A stretch of DNA of 64,000 nt from Kondoa malvinella. Taxonomy: Eukaryota > Basidiomycota > Agaricostilbomycetes > Agaricostilbales > Kondoaceae. Where the stretch lies: contig BCIM01000002.1 in assembly GCA_039545315.1 (NCBI GenBank), forward strand, positions 2,022,331 through 2,086,330. Reading direction: 5' to 3'. Under the pieces are notes generated by a model that was not told the origin of the DNA, did not search any database, and worked only from the letters and a program-made list of their open reading frames with translations. The position numbers and the translations under genes were made by a program. Positions 43,993 to 55,381 of this stretch are shown here, piece by piece. The stretch's first letter is position 1. Every line of letters begins with the position of its first letter.

Positions 43993-44129
43993 GAACTGAC
44001 ACTTCATTCTTCTTTATGGAATTGTCTTGGGCTGTAACGATCGTATAACAAACACTTCAGAGCTTCACGCAGCGACCCTGCTCTTGCTCTTGACTTGAGA
44101 CTGTGCCTCTACGTCCGACGCTTCGCTGA
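43993..44129 (+). repeat. direct repeat, copy 1 (~110-135 bp)
   Basis: Copy 1 of a dispersed direct repeat. Its core begins ATGGAATTGTCTTGGGCTGT and includes CTTCACGCAGCGA and GAGACTGTGCCTCTACGTCC, ending CGCTGA. It lies just upstream of the HExxH gene at 44305. Most positions match copy 2 at 45659-45787, with small indels. Confidence 0.85.
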
Positions 44130-44304
44130 AAAGACGGATCAAGAACTCGTAGCACTCAGTCCAGCCTGCGGCTCTACGGTCTGGGGATGCGCATGACTCC
44201 GAGGGGAAGTCAAAGAGGTATGTCTAGATCATACGGCGCGAGTGCCAGAGCTGATTCGCAACTCTTTGCCCTGAAACAACATAGCATAGATTTTTACTTG
44301 CAAA

Positions 44305-45541
44305 ATGGCCTCGCCCGCAGCACGAGTATTCCGGCTCCTGCACGACTTATGTCCACAGCGTCCAATAATCCAGAATGGCGTGGAGGTTGAATCAAGCTGG
44401 CCAACAGTCCTTGACCGTCTTCTACATACGCTAGCCCATCCGAACCTAGATTACTCTGACTTACGGCAACCATTCGTCCGCGCCTTCTACAATTATACCC
44501 GATCAGACTTTTCTTACACTCCAGCGGTCGATGCAGCAATCGCTCGAACTTTTCAGGATTTACTCCAGCTCATTAGATGCGAATTGACCGACCAGCAAGA
44601 CGAGAACATTTACGCTTACGTCCGGAATCGACCCCAGAATTTAAGACCCAAGGTCTATTTTTCCGTTTCCCTTCACGCAGCATATCAAGAGGTGTTGGCA
44701 TCTTTGGCGAATGGCGGAGGTATGGCTGGCGCAAGCGGAAGCTGAAGCTCTGCGAGACAGTGCTGTGGCCGTCCTTGGCATCATGCTAGCAAAATGTCTA
44801 CATGAGTTGACGCATTTACTCAGGCTTTTCGTGAGTTGCGCAGATGCTTGAAATGCTGCAACGCTGATACCAATATGTCTCATTACAGAGACACCCAAAT
44901 TCACAGCGGACACCTCCGCAACATCACGGCATGGAATGGACAATGCGTCTTTCAGGCAAGGGAGAAGGCGGAGAAGTTGTCGAGGAAATGCTTATGGGCG
45001 GAGTCTGTCAGGCTTTACAAATAGGTCAGCTATCTTAATTGTTCGGTGAGAACATGCTGATGTCATAACAGGGCATGTCTGGAAATGCTTTGCAAGTCTC
45101 AGCAACCCTTATAATCTCGCTGAAGGTTGGAAAGAAGCCGATACGACAGATATTATCAGCATGCTTGATTCCCTCCGACAATTTGTGTTACCTCGCTTTC
45201 CTTTAATCACCGCGCTATCGCCGGATATGCAGCTTCCTGCAGCAATTCGTCAACTGCCTGTCTTTAACCGGAATGTCACCCTCTTGGGAAACCCTCCAAT
45301 CTCAGGAACCGACTTACAAGCTGCAGCTCGAGAACGCCGGACAGCCAATGAATCTGAACAATCCGCATCATCGGATTTGTCAGATTTAGCTCAAGGGGTA
45401 GCAACAATACACATGAGCGATCCATTCGCTGTTTCAGAAGAGACTGATGTGGACGTCTCCGATATAAAAGGTATCGAGGTCTTTCGGCGGGCCGCAAAGT
45501 CGATACAAGGACGCAAAGTAGACGAGAGCATCATTCCATAG
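44305..45541 (+). CDS. putative zincin-like protein with HExxH motif
   Basis: Hypothetical fungal protein. Exon 1 encodes MASPAARVFRLLHDLCPQRP to the region of ENIYAY. A ~61-nt intron leads to HIKRCWHLWRMAEVWLAQAE and then LGIMLAKCLHELTHLLRLF, where HELTH fits the HExxH zinc-protease signature in a hydrophobic helix. The next exon has GEGGEVVEEMLMGG about 35 residues later, a plausible third-ligand Glu segment. This is followed by VCQALQIG|HVWKCF and a tail with DSLRQFVLPRFPLITAL. The last ~100 residues are Ser/Glu-rich and look disordered. I have no named family; peptidase activity is inference. The gene is bracketed by the two copies of a direct repeat. Confidence 0.6.
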
Positions 45542-45658
45542 TTGTTCAGAAACAGCAGGGCAGACCTCGAGGGTAGACTGGTCGCTTTTCCGAAGATAAT
45601 TGGGAATGTCATCGATGTAGAGCTTTTGCTTTGGCTGATTGCATCGCCATTCGGATGC

Positions 45659-45787
45659 ACTTGAGACTTCAATCTTTTTCATGGAATTGTGTTGAGCTGT
45701 AACGACCGTATTGCAGAGACTTCACGCAGCGAACCTGCTTTGGCTCTTGCCTTGAGACTGTGACTCTACGTCCGACGCTCTCGCTGA
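45659..45787 (+). repeat. direct repeat, copy 2
   Basis: Copy 2 of the repeat at 43993-44129, in the same orientation and about 1.66 kb away. Its core begins ATGGAATTGTGTTGAGCTGT and ends TCGCTGA. It lies upstream of the PLC-X-like gene. Confidence 0.85.
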
Positions 45788-46237
45788 TCTGGACCAACAA
45801 GTGCCTGCCTTGCAAGTTGCGCCAAACATGACGGATAGCGCGGAAGCCTTTCTTTCAGCTCGAACGCAAGACACTGGCTGCGCAGCCGTTGTAGTTATGT
45901 GTCGCTTGCTTCCACTCGGTATCGACAGCACGCAGATCATCAAGACTCGAGCTTCAAGTTGCAATTGGTGCTACATGCCCGCCGATCTCGCTGCTGTCTG
46001 TTCCTATACTGCTCACTGCAATCCCGTTCCTGTACTGTTGTGACTGCGCTAGAGGCGTGTCTCTCTCTGTGGTGATTCGCGCGAAAAAGATCTGCACAAC
46101 CGAAGCGCGTCTACTTAATTTGTACCGGCAGGATCGTTCAGGATAACCTTCTTCTCCACTTCTATCTCTTTCTTTTTCATTGACACCCACTTTCATTCAC
46201 CCTTCACGTTCTTTAGCAAACACACTAACCATTCGAC
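45788..46237. other. intergenic, promoter of the PLC-X-like gene
   Basis: About 450 bp. The last ~80 bp are CT-rich and T-rich (5' leader type). No coding exon supported. Confidence 0.35.
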
Positions 46238-47437
46238 ATGGTCCGCATTAATTCTCTACTCGCCTCAACATTGGCACTCGCGCAAGTCGCGTACGCAGCA
46301 AATAACGCGCTTCTCACTTCTTGGATGCGACAAGTCCCAGACAACACTCTGCTCACTCAATTAACCATCCCGTCAGTCAAATTACGCGTCCTATTGTAAA
46401 CATTGATTGATTCGATCTTGCAGAGGTGTATATTCCGTTCAGTCCGCTCAAGGTCTCTATACTGCTTTTCAGCAAGGTGCACGCGCAGTGGATGCCCGTG
46501 TCACTCCTTACGGCTTGGATTTCCATCTCATACAAGGTCCGTAGGGAGTTCTTAAAGTGGATATGATCGCTAATACCATGTTGCACAGACGAATCCGCTT
46601 CAGACTCTATGATTTCTCTCGGCAAAGTCTTTGACAAATCAGTTCAATTCCTGCAAATGCACCAAACTGAAAGCATTATAATCGTCTTGCGCTCACCCGA
46701 TTCCATAACCGACGAACTGCTCATCTTCCTCAATCGTTACAGAGATTTCATTGTCGTCAATGATTGGGCACAAGGTGTACCAATGATGGAAGAAATGAGG
46801 GGAAAGATACACCTCATCACGCAAGTCGAAGAGATGGATGAGGTTGCTCCTTTCGTGGATTGGAAGGCCAATACCAAAGCTACTCGTGGTACGATGGGTA
46901 ATGGCACGCTATACTATGTCGAGGACTTACGTGAGTGCATTACTTCGAAAAGCAGGATGAAGCTGATTAGAGGACAGAAACATTGCCGCTCGCTTCGTAC
47001 GAAGACATGGTCGAGACAAAGCTTGATGTCATCACCAAGAACCTTCGCAGAGCATATATGAGTAAAGATGCCGAAGAGCTATACCTCACATACGCTTCAC
47101 TGCAAGGCAACTCTCGCTTTTCAAGTCTTGTGGGCCGATTCTTTCAATTTGCTCAAGTCTTGGCTGACCGTGTTTGCAGGACTTTATGGACGGCATATGG
47201 CCAGCTGAAGGACTCCTCACGAAGCTCTCTGCTTTCCTTGACCAAGCGCCAATAAGTCAGTCAAATCGCGCGGGTATTGTTATTATGGAGTGAGTTCCTG
47301 ATCCATAATGTGTCCGCCGTGTTGACGCGTATGACCACAGCTGGAACAATGACCCAGAAGTAGTAACGCACAAGCTGCTCTCGCCATGGCTCACCGCAGA
47401 CCGACCCCTCCGACTGCAATCAATATCAAGCGAATGA
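46238..47437 (+). CDS. secreted PI-PLC X-domain-like protein
   Basis: Signal peptide MVRINSLLASTLALAQVAYA, then LLTSWMRQVPDNTLLTQLTI. The PLC-X fold is visible as LTIPG, FQQGARAVDARVTPYGLDFH, FLQMHQTESIIIVLRSPD, FIVVNDWAQGVPMMEEMRGK with IHLITQVEE, and a last strand RAGIVIMDWNNDPEVV. Five introns. In canonical PI-PLC the LxIPG segment runs into THDS, whose His is catalytic. Here the splice junction gives LTIPG|VYSVQS with no His, while the second site retains FH. The protein may therefore be non-hydrolytic or use a different junction. Predicted extracellular or wall-associated. Confidence 0.72.
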
Positions 47438-47583
47438 AACGCGTATAGAGGAGAAGTTCAATCGCCATGTTCATCTTGTACTATCATTATTAGGGCTATA
47501 TGCATGCTTGCTGGTCAAGGCATTGTTGATTTCCCGTTATTGTCCCCGCTTCTCTTGCTCTTGACCATTTAACAACTACACAA

Positions 47584-49693
47584 ATGAGCAAAGAAGTATT
47601 CAGTCCTCCTAGCGACTATCTCTACCATGCCAAATCTGCACAAGACCTGGCTGCGCTGTTGAAAGATGATCTCAAGGTTCGAGTTGCTGGATTGGATGTC
47701 GACGGGGTGATGCGAGGCAAGGTGTGTCTGGCTGTTGCATGTCATACTTCTCCTATCTAAGCATTACCGCTTCCAGATCATGTCAAAGAACAAGTTTCTA
47801 GGCATTTGTAAAGAATCCACGCCCGCCTTTGGTTTCTGTTCCGTCATCTTTGGTTGGGACATGCATGATGAAGTCTACCCCAAAGAGCTCGGCATCTCTA
47901 ACAAGGCGAACGGCTATGGCGATATATTGGCAAGAATTGATTACAGTACCTTCAGGTGAGCTCAAGCTAGAGTGTGCATGATCGGGAAACTGATAGCGAG
48001 ATTAGACGGCTACCTTTCGAAGACAACATTCCTTTGTTCCTGCTTACTTACTTGCAAGCTGAATCAGGTTCGTTTGGACAGTTCAGGTGACTATGTAGCT
48101 AGCTGATCGTTATCAGAGGAATTGCTGTATGTTTGTCCGAGAGCAATGCTCCAGAAGATCCTGGGACAGCTGCATAGTGAGTACAAGCTGGATGCGTATG
48201 CTGGTGCGGAATATGAATACTTCCGTGCGTCTCTTCGTTGCGTTGCGTAAAGTGTTGGTCTGATTCATGACGTAGAGTTCAAGGGTGCGCAAATTGTATG
48301 ATTCAGCTGAGAAGCGGTTGTTCATACATATACACACAGAGGATGCGCATTCGCTGGTTGAGAAGCAGCACGTCGGCTTATCAGTCTTGACACCTGGTTT
48401 GTCTCCGACGTTGACCAGGTTGACCTATACTCACAACTCTACAGGCATGCACGGCTACTCTACAATGCGAACGAACCTCAACAAAGACTACTTTCACGGC
48501 ATATACGACACCTGCGTCAAAATGGGTATCGAGATAGAAAGTCATCACACTGAGACAGGTCGGGAGAGATCTCACCTTATTGGCTTGGGCTGATAGACTC
48601 GACGACTTCATTCGACAGGTCCGGGCGTGTATGAGACTGCGCTGGGTTATTGTGAAGCTTCCAAGATGGCAGATAATGCGACCTTGTTCAAGCTGACTGC
48701 GAAAAGTGTCGGAATGCAACACGGTATCATGGTATGTCTTGTCCCAATGTGAGCTCACTCTGCTCATGACAAGTGTACAGCCCACGTTCATGGCCAAACC
48801 TCATAACAACCTACCCGGCTGCAGTGGTACATCTTCCTGCTCTTTATCTGCATCTAATCTAATGCCCTTGTAGGCCATGTCCACCTCTCTCTACGCGACT
48901 CAAACGGCAAAAACATCTTTGCCGCCGAATCACCTCGTACAGACGCTAAATGGCCAGACCTCAAACACGCAAGTAAAGAAATGGAGCATTTCTTGGCTGG
49001 GATCTTGCTAGGCTTGCCCGATATCATGCCTTGTCTCGTACCTACTATCAACGGGTCAGCTTCCAGATGACATATCGTTCGAAGCTGATAGTTTGACAGG
49101 TACAAGCGTCTGGTAGAGAACTTTTGGGCTCCTGTTAGCGTTTCGTGGGGATACGAGACACGTCTTGCCAGTGTGAGAGTCATCAGTCCGCCTCTAGCGC
49201 CAAAGTCAGCAACGAGGATCGAAGTGGTATGTCCGTTGGACATCTTTGAAATGCTTCTGACAGCTTTGTAGCGTGTGCCTGGAGCAGACATGAATTGTCA
49301 TTTCACGCTAGCGGCTTTGATTGGTCTTGGTATGTATGGGATGAAGAACAAGCTAGAGCTTGATATTCCACCTATCGGAGCATCAGGTTAGACATGTCAT
49401 AGATGCTCATTGCTCTGGGCTGAACCTCACGTGTGTTTGACAGGCGACGATTCAAAGAAGACAAAACGATTAGCTAAGAATCTTCTCGAAGCTACCGAGA
49501 AGATGATGGCACCTGAGAGCATGGCACGAAAAGTTATGGGCGACCAATTCGTTGACCACTTTGGAGCTACGCGAATGCATGAATGGGAGACCTTCACTTC
49601 TACAGTGACTAGCTGGGAAACCGCGGTAGGACTGCCTTATGTTCGAAACAAAGTACTGATGGACGAATGCAGCGATACATGGAATTGGCTTGA
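47584..49693 (+). CDS. glutamine synthetase-like enzyme (fungal GlnA/FluG-type)
   Basis: Class I-fold ligase related to glutamine synthetase and the C-terminal half of FluG; cytosolic. Start MSKEVFSPPSDYLYHAKSAQ. The N-terminal beta-grasp has VRVAGLDVDGVMRGK. The catalytic part includes DAYAGAEYEYF, MGIEIESHHTETGPGVYE (metal-binding Glu), MPTFMAKPHNNLPGCSGHVH, LVPTINGYKRLVENFWAP and RIEVRVPGADMN. The last exon joins WETA|RYMELA at 49693. About ten introns. The GCSGHVH variant and overall length fit the fungal GS-like group (possibly gamma-glutamyl amide ligase on amines) rather than the main biosynthetic GS; the true substrate is unknown. Confidence 0.88.
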
Positions 49694-49755
49694 TCTGTTG
49701 AAGTGTTATGTAATGCAGGGTATATGGAGTACAGGTCTTAAATCAATGCGGCTTA

Positions 49756-51610
49756 TTACAATCTCAGTGCCTTTCTTCCCGGTACATTTGGCGGAGGTGC
49801 TGTTTGAAAGACTTGAGCTGGTACAGGAACATAATACTGAGAACCGCCATTGGCTACCGGCTGCGGTTGCTGAGGTATCGCTTGCTGCTGATAAATCTGC
49901 TGTTGCTGTTGCTGTTGGTGTGGTGGATACGCTTGAGTTTGCGGAGCAGGTCTTTGCTGTTGAGGTTGCGGCCTCGCAGAAGCACAATGAGCAGCTTCTC
50001 TCGCTTTCCAATTATGCTTGATCATGCCCGCTCGATCAATAAGCTGTGCGCACAGCATTAGAGCATCAGCCTAGACTGAATCTTTCCCATGACCAACGCA
50101 CCATCTGCTGTTCTACGCCATCCCTGATACTGATCAAAATCTTGTCCACAATGTCCTTGTAGTTGCCTTCTCGCTTATCATCTCTGAACCGAAGTATCTT
50201 CCAAGTCTGCAACCCAGCATCCCAAACACACTCTACAACTCGATCATCATACTGTATTCGACTATTCCTCATTCTGTCAGTTGTGGTCGCTCGTCAGCAC
50301 TTTACAAAAGCGCAAAGGAGAAGGATCACTGACTCGTCCCATTTCGCATCGGTAACCTCAAGGTAATCAAACAGCTGTTCGGCATCCCTTCCGCAATTCA
50401 TCATCAGGCGACATTGTGGTTTAGCAGCTAGATCCGGCTTCATGGGACTACTTTCTAGTGCAGGGAAGCGAAGTTCTAATCTGAAATCGATGGAATTCTC
50501 ATAAGGCGGTTTCCACTTCAATCTGTGCGTAATACTATAAATTTGCTAGGCTAGATATTAAGAGTTACGCACATCTTCTCATCCGTACCAGGGATGTAAG
50601 GACCATTGATGGCCGTGAAGATGAGACCATCGCTACCATGCTCGAGGTTAGGCACGTGTTCTCGGACAACAGCTTCGATCCCGTATGCTTTTTCCATCTT
50701 CTTTACTCTTAGACTGCCAAAAGCAAAACATCTGTACACAGTCGCAATTCAAGTGTGAGAATGTCACTGACTCGAAAGGCAATTTATCGGCAATGTCTGG
50801 TCGACTTGCTAGAAAGGCTTGATAAGGCTTGACTACCCATTCTCCGAGACGCTGTCAAGACGCAACAGTCATAAGCACTCGGACGAGGCAAACAATTGAT
50901 CCGACTGACCCCATAACGACTCGTAAGCGGCTTAGCGCGCATAAGGTTCTGGCCGCAGAAGACTAGCAGGTCGAAAGCGTGCAGTCGAAGGATATGCTAT
51001 GCGACGTTGGCCTTCTACTCTTGCAGGAGAGAAGAAGCAGCCAGCGCACCTTTCCAGTTTCTCGGTCCACATCAATGACCAATTCTGCGTCCAGCACAGT
51101 ATCGTAAAGGACTTGATTGACATTGTCTGGTTTAGGAAAAGCGAAACCCCAATTCTGGTAGAAGTCGTCTTTCCTGTCGACCTATTCCGAGCATTCCACG
51201 TCAGCAGCATATTGTGCACTACGAAGGGCATCCAAACAAGGTAGACTTCTTGCGCTTCTGATGTTGCAAGGATGAGGACCAATACGCGGACGCCGTCTGA
51301 CTTCTCGCAGACCCAGAAGCTGTTCAGTCGGACATTCAGCATAACTACAACTTGGAGGAAGGCGAGCAAGCTAACTCTTCGGATTGTAACAGCTCCAGTG
51401 ACTGAGTCGTGAAACTGACAGGCTGCGAACCAGGGAAGCGAGATCTGTTCATGTACCAAGTCACTTTGAGCATAATGATTATGCTGATAAGCGGACGAAC
51501 GAGCCAGGAGATAGATGACAGATGTTTGCGAGATGCGAACGCAATATTTCGAGCTGTTCCGGATCTTGCACTTTCACGCCTGGGATAGCGTCTGGTACTG
51601 GATGTGACAT
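49756..51610 (-). CDS. CEG1: mRNA capping enzyme guanylyltransferase (alpha subunit)
   Basis: Transfers GMP to the diphosphate 5' end of nascent nuclear mRNA. Start MSHPVPDAIPGVKVQDPEQL. FPGSQPVSFTTQSLELLQSE leads into the active-site motif WVCEKSDGVRVLVLI (KxDG with nucleotidyl Lys). A later motif is DDRVVECVWDAGLQTWKIL followed by RFRDDKREGNYKDIVDKILI, the C-terminal OB-fold segment. The last exon is unusual: after LIDRAGMIKHNWKARE it runs into a Gln/Pro-rich tail (QQQQQQQIYQQQAIPQQPQP) of about 80 residues ending at 49756. About seven introns. Stop codons of this gene and the GS-like gene are 62 bp apart, tail to tail. Confidence 0.9.
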
Positions 51611-52071
51611 ATTTGTGCGTATGCTGGTACGACGAGAGAGGGGTTATCTGCACATGGTGTGTGTGGGATAAGAGATGCTAGAAATTGTTGGCAAGGGTTG
51701 GAGAGCTCCGGCCATCAACCATTCAGCTAGGGCACTGCAGTCTCTGTCTGTGCAGCTTGGTTTTGCTGCTTGCACCCTTCAGTGACACTTCGCATCGAGC
51801 TCGAAGTTCTCGGTTCTCGCATCAGGCCCTGTTTGCTGCCTTGTCTCGCTGGGAACGACGTCCTTTCTACATCAAGACTGTTAGAATACACATCCTTGTC
51901 GCTTGTAGCAGAATACACTGTCTCGCCTACTCACGCGGTGTATTATTGCTCATGTCTTCTTACCTTAGAACGGCCAAGTCATTGATCCGTTTGGCCGCAA
52001 CTCCGTCTGTCTATCTTGTAGCTCGCTGCCGCATTACTTCCTTCTCTTTCCGTTGTCCTAGCCTGCTGCAT

Positions 52072-53155
52072 ATGCTAGCTGTCCGCTCTAGAGCTCGAAC
52101 ACCGCTTTCATCTATCGCGCAGACTTATCGAATGTCCAGCTCAAGCGCATCCACCGTGATCTCCGAGCTACGAATTTTGTACAAGCCTCTTCCCAATCCT
52201 GATGCTTGGTATATCGTTGCAGTAAGTTCTAAAGCCTTCGGCGGTGCATAAGGCTAAGCTATACACCAGACAGTAACCGCTCTAGCTACTGCTCAAGCCC
52301 ATCATTTCCTTCCAGAGATCTACAAACAAGCTACTGCCGATCTGGGTCCAGCTCCAGAAAGCAAGACTTCATCACCCAAGAACTTTGAAGACGATCCTTT
52401 GCCTCGGCGACAGGTTGTGCGGAGATTGAAAGAGACTGTTACAAAGAGTGCTATTCTTGTTGGTGCGGGAAAGTCAATTGAAGCTGCTTTCGTGCTCAAT
52501 TCAGTCACCGAAGTAAATAAGCATTTGACATTTTCCGTCTAAGCTATCTGACGGTGTGATAGGAAGGCGACAGAGATGATGCGAAACCTCGATCTGATTT
52601 CATGCTGGACGACAAGAACTATCAAAGAGGCAAAGAAGGACTGCTGAGAGTGTATCAGCAGAACTTGGCACCAAGTAAGTCGGCCCTTCTTCAGTCCGCT
52701 AAAGACTGACATTATCGCAGTTGACGAAAAGTTTGGTGATGCGCATGAGATGCATCGTATTGGCTACAACATTACTTATGGTTACTTTGTACGCTTCCTT
52801 TGCTGCTTTAGAATAATGGACTGAAACTCCCGCGCAGCTCTCGCTATGCAGACCGTGGCATCCAGAAGCACCTCTAACTTTCCCAGAGACCGAACTGTAC
52901 GTCCTAGCTTTCCTTCCTAACTGCATGCTGATTGGTTATAGGATCGTCATCTCTTGCTTCATAGCACAGCAATCACCTCGAGAGCTCAAGTGGCATTTGA
53001 GAGGCTGCCTGCGAGCTGGATGGACTGAAGAACAGGTCGAATTGATCCAGCAGGGCATTGAGAAGGTCGCGATTGCTTGTGGGGTGGTGGAGAAGAGTTT
53101 GAAGGACTTGCCTAGGGTCAAGGATGTGGAAGAGGTGGACGATCTGTCTTCGTGA
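52072..53155 (+). CDS. AhpD/carboxymuconolactone decarboxylase-like protein
   Basis: Small helical AhpD-fold protein of the fungal type. After ELRILYKPLPNPDAWYIVA come exons with LATAQAHHFLPEIYKQATAD, LKETVTKSAILVGAGKSIEA, FGDAHEMHRIGYNITYGYF, ELIVISCFIAQQSPRELKWH and LRGCLRAGWTEEQVELIQQG. The last part corresponds to the conserved H..G....G.t.eEv region. The canonical AhpD CxxC redox pair is not seen. Two in-frame starts exist: ATG 52072 adds MLAVRSRARTPLSSIAQTYR, an Arg/Ser-rich acid-free stretch like a mitochondrial presequence, while ATG 52132 gives MSSSSASTVISE. About five introns; stop 53155. Confidence 0.75.
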
Positions 53156-53453
53156 GAGGAGCGGTGATCTAGCATGGTATATTACTGCGATACAGAGCAG
53201 CTTTCTCGGCGATGTGGATTGTTCCGCCCTTCAGTCGGCGGCTGCAAAGAGCGAGCGGATCTTGACGTGTCACTTGTGCCGAGTAGCTTAAGCAGCCAAT
53301 GCAGTTCGTGTCTGTCAGAAGTTCATTGACTCAATTCAGTTCCATCAGCCTCTTAAATTCTGCCCTAGCAGCTATCCTAAAGCATTTTCAATGGGGGTCA
53401 TAGAGTCGATTCAATGGCATCATTAGTGCAGCAGTGCCATAGCCATTCCCTCT

Positions 53454-55320
53454 TCAGATGCTACCCACTATCTTGCTCTCCTCTTCAACCTTATGCATGA
53501 CGACGGCAACATCTGGAGCCTGAGGGGTGAAACTAAAGCCATCTACCACCCCTTCCTTCCGATTGAGAACGATTCGACCATTGCCACCATCTCCAAACAT
53601 CCTGACTTGCATATCCAGCACTTGATTGTTAGGCTTGCTGATGTACCGGGCCAAAGCATAAAAGCGATCTTCACCCTTCCCTTCGCTGAGCGGTAACAAG
53701 GCGTAATAACAGGTAGTGACGCCTGTCATCCGGCGGTCAGGTGAAGAGAGGTAGAGGACCGGCTGATGGTCGTTTGTATATGGATTTAGATTGACGCTGT
53801 TCTTGATATCGGCCTGCATTTCCTTGCAGCGAGGAGGTAGAGATTCCGTTTCGAGCGTCATCAGGACCATACGGTCTTTTGGAGAGGTTTCGTAGAGACC
53901 ACAGTATGATTCAAGTTGAGCTGGTGCAAGGTTTGCCTTGTGTTCAGACTGGATTGGCGGCACTTGCAAAGTCCACCAGTATCCATCTTCCCTATAGCGA
54001 TTCTCCCAATTCACGTCATCCCACCCTTGCATTGATGCCAAAGCTTTCAACGCAGTCATGGTAGCGACAGCATTTCCTCTTTCGGCCAGCGAGGTAGTGA
54101 CAAAGATGCCGAAGCTAGCTGAAGGCGAGAACACAAAAGTCGAGCCGTAGCCAGCAATCGTACCATGGTGATCAAACATGTCTAGACCGTTCAAGGTATA
54201 TTGATTCACTCCACAACAGTAGCCTTTTGGGTTGAAAGGGAAATTCTTGAAAGCGACCGAGGATGCGTCTAATCCGAGCGCCAAATGCAATTTGTTATGA
54301 GGAGATGTGATGAACTTGATCTGGGTCAACGATACGATTGGATGACAGTCTTCACCCTGGAATGCTCTGAGTAACCATGAGAAGAATTTGACAGAGTCTG
54401 AGGGGGATAGGAAAATGCCGCCAGCAGCATCTATTTCGCTTGCTTCTGGGTACGAGGGTGAACGGAAAGGTGCAAGTTCATGATATTGACCTGATGACGA
54501 GAGCGCATGAGGGGTTGCGGGAAGATTGGGTCGAGGCCTGTAGGTTGCGTCGATCATATTGAGCGGATTGAAGATGTAAATTTGCATAAAGTCGATGAAG
54601 GGCATGCCGGACTTGATTGCAATGATCTCGGCGAGGCAGGTATAAGTGAGGTTGTGGTAGACGAGAGAATCGCGAAAGTCCCCGGCTTGTTCAAAAGCAG
54701 ACAAGTTGGGTATCGTTTGGCTTGAGGGCGTTTCAGACAGACAAGCAGACATGAACGGTTGACTGAATGGATAAGTTGATATCAGAGTACTATTGGGACA
54801 GCTATGCCTGAGCTTACAACTTTGTTGTGCCGAGACGATGCGCCTTCATGGACATGAGACGTTTGATGACAGACAGGAAGACACGAAACTTACCGCAAGA
54901 TCAAGCAAAGTCGCTTCCCTTGTAACTCGCTCGTCGGCGACTCGAAATTTTGGCAAATGCAACAGCACTTTGTCTTCCCACAAGACCTTGCCCTGATCAA
55001 CAAGGACACCAATAGCAAGAGCGGTGAAGAATCTGTCCTTATTAGACTGAGCTACTATCGAGAAGTGCACAGCTCACTTTGAACATGAAGCGATACCAAA
55101 GACAGTCGAATCCTTCGCTGGAGAGCCATCTATTGTGCTGAAATGCTTGATCGTCTGAGACCAGACGCCCTCTTCTTTTTGATGTACCAGGCCCAGAGAT
55201 ACTAGGAGTGACGCTTGGCAATGTCTGCGAGACAGGAAGACCAGACTTACGTTGTGGAACTTGCCATCGCTCCATCAGGCTCTGGACATACTCGTCGAAA
55301 TCGTTAGATAAGGCCGGCAT
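53454..55320 (-). CDS. class C beta-lactamase-like serine hydrolase
   Basis: Start at 55320 (MPALSNDFDEYVQSLMERWQ). Spliced motifs of the penicillin-binding/class C fold: GIASCSK|FFTALAIGVLVD (SxxK, with nucleophile Ser), LVYHNLTYTCLAEI (YxN) and FDHHGTIAGYGS (replacing KTG). ESA-type wording EIDAAGGIFLSPSDSVKF lies between them. The C-terminal region is long and ends VEEESKIVGSI at 53454. Fungal members are often esterases or uncharacterised hydrolases, some in metabolite clusters; substrate unknown. No signal peptide. A (GA)n tract lies 20 bp upstream of the start, i.e. CT-rich in the sense direction. Confidence 0.85.
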
Positions 55321-55336
55321 ATTTGATCGTATTGCT

Positions 55337-55340
<4 letters not shown>

Positions 55341-55379
<39 letters not shown>

Positions 55380-55381
55380 GA
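55341..55381. repeat. (GA)n microsatellite
   Basis: About 40 bp of near-perfect GA dinucleotide repeat with one interruption (GGG). It sits in the 5' leader or core promoter of the beta-lactamase-like gene, read as CT on that gene's sense strand. Confidence 0.95.

Noticed and set aside
51685..52071. Long open frame upstream of the AhpD-like start
   Set aside because: The upstream part is in the divergent intergenic region, has no domain, and a credible presequence start exists at 52072.
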